Program-made: the position numbers and the translations under genes
Shown here: positions 20,207-21,053 of the stretch, piece after piece
Position numbering within the stretch: position 1 is the first letter of the stretch
Layout of the letters: every line of letters starts with the position of its first letter
The notes under the pieces: model-generated
What the model was told of the DNA's origin: nothing
The model's input: the letters and a program-made list of their open reading frames with translations, nothing else
The model's database searches: none
Assembly: GCA_035631115.1 (NCBI GenBank)
Contig: DASQJJ010000041.1
Span: forward strand, 1-21,053
Direction: 5' to 3'
DNA length: 21,053 nt
DNA from: DASQJJ01 sp035631115
GTDB lineage: Bacteria; Patescibacteriota; Microgenomatia; Levybacterales; UBA12049

Positions 20207-21053
20207 TCATGGCCTCAGTTCTTGCCAATTGAATACCTTATGAGAGAGGAATTTCCCATCCGCATAGAGGGTGAGAAGGTAGGAAAGTCCAAGGCCACTA
20301 TCTACGCTAAGTCCATCTCCAAAAGACACAGACGGACACTCTAAGTCGTACAAGCATAAATCCCGATTATTTTGGTACGATCCTCCTGCTTTTGCTGCAT
20401 TGGTAATAATGCTCCCAACAACAACAAGTCTTTTATCAAATGGTGTTCCGTCCGCATTGCAGAGATTTGTTCCACTTCCATACGACTCTACAATAAAGTT
20501 GGCATCTGCAGAATAGAGTCCTTCGACATTAGGATTGTTGTTGGCAGCGTCGCTGGTATTTGTTACGAGATTGCCAACACTCTTATCTACATATATATTT
20601 CCACTAGTAGAAAATGCTGCAACGCTTCCTGCCGGGACAAGAATATTACCTTGAATACGCAGATCTCCATGAATTAAAAAGACAAAACTTTGTGGATGGA
20701 GTGCGTCAACAGGGAAGGTGAATGCATTCAAATTTACATCTCCTTCTGCTAAATATACGCCCTTAGCAATCCCAGGAGAAAGTGTGCAGTTGGAAAGACC
20801 TCCTGCTCCGCAGACTGTTGTCATGTCAATTGGTGTAATGCCTGATTCCCGCATGGTTGTGGTAAGGTAGTCATAGGATGTGCGTATTACATTTAGTCCG
20901 GCGCCGCTAAAACATTCTTGGTCTGCAGCAGGGACTCCTCCTGCTTGCCAATTATTGGAGTTGGCACTTCCCAGACCAAAGTCAGGTGATCCGTTGCAAC
21001 TAAACATAATACCAGCCCCAGTACTGCAATCTGCGTTGGTAATAGAGTTGTAT
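20207..21053 (-). CDS. Large surface protein, C-terminal part (5' end outside window)
   Basis: The minus frame is open to the window edge, so at least 281 residues are seen and the apparent ATG at 21007 is internal (upstream codons read NADCSTGAGI). The visible part is rich in Gly, Asn, Ser and Val. It shows a beta-helix or polymer-forming style: GVYLAEGDVNLNAF, FLIHGDLRIQGNI, VPAGSVAAFSTSGNIYVD, then FIVESYGSGTN, RLVVVGSIITNAAKAGG and YLLTLYADGKFLSH. Several Cys suggest disulfides, hence an extracellular place. The ending VFNWQELRP is, as far as I recall, common to a CPR surface-protein group with bactofilin-like repeats. The repeat cassette begins just after its stop, and its natural terminator may have been displaced. 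Confidence 0.75.
   Translation of the reverse strand, partial: YNSITNADCSTGAGIMFSCNGSPDFGLGSANSNNWQAGGVPAADQECFSGAGLNVIRTSYDYLTTTMRESGITPIDMTTVCGAGGLSNCTLSPGIAKGVYLAEGDVNLNAFTFPVDALHPQSFVFLIHGDLRIQGNILVPAGSVAAFSTSGNIYVDKSVGNLVTNTSDAANNNPNVEGLYSADANFIVESYGSGTNLCNADGTPFDKRLVVVGSIITNAAKAGGSYQNNRDLCLYDLECPSVSFGDGLSVDSGLGLSYLLTLYADGKFLSHKVFNWQELRP

Noticed and set aside
1..21053. CRISPR array, rRNA, or complete transposase/integrase
   Set aside because: No regularly spaced direct repeats, no rRNA sequence words and no transposase or integrase motif were seen on either strand.

Overview
The window looks like a piece of an AT-rich, compact bacterial chromosome, most likely a Candidate Phyla Radiation (Patescibacteria, perhaps Microgenomates-like) genome. 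This is inference from gene content and style, with no rRNA marker to confirm it. The supporting signs are large multi-TM proteins of the DUF2079 and DUF4389 types, many unrecognised proteins, very short intergenic gaps, tRNAs without an encoded CCA, and a polymer-forming surface protein seen in such genomes.

Layout. Positions 1-8517 are almost all on the minus strand: a partial disordered protein, two NodB-type polysaccharide deacetylases, a DUF2079 membrane protein carrying an in-frame palindromic repeat, a small basic protein, a coupled pair (membrane-anchored protein and DUF4389 protein), a 696-aa protein with an HExxH motif, and a DUF218/YdcF-like protein. At 8517-8600 a pair of back-to-back promoters switches transcription to the plus strand. 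Positions 8600-13333 hold small membrane proteins, a DUF6328 protein, a family-4-like uracil-DNA glycosylase lacking two Fe-S cysteines, an anchored helical protein, and a GAF-histidine kinase overlapping a P-loop protein gene. A convergent GNAT gene follows, then a second HExxH protein, a GH1 beta-glucosidase and a ROK sugar kinase; the last two would release and phosphorylate glucose.

Positions 17750-21053 are a minus-strand RNA-rich and repeat-rich region. In transcription order they hold the 3' part of a surface protein gene, a four-helix-bundle protein cassette bounded by inverted blocks of 9-bp units, a strong candidate for an undescribed structured RNA with its own promoter and terminator, tRNA-Thr(TGT), tRNA-Tyr(GTA), tRNA-Thr(GGT), rpmG (bL33), an HTH/endonuclease-like gene whose stop codon lies inside tRNA-Gly(TCC), and a duplicated copy of the tRNA-Gly 3' end.

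Two themes run through the window. First, nearly every transcription unit has a recognisable -35/-10 or extended -10 (TTTGCTATACT-like) box ending only 6-9 nt before the start codon, so most first genes appear to be leaderless; this also fixes several start codons. Second, short palindromic repeats beginning with TGTCAT occur in intergenic DNA and once inside a reading frame. No CRISPR array, rRNA, or full transposase gene was seen.
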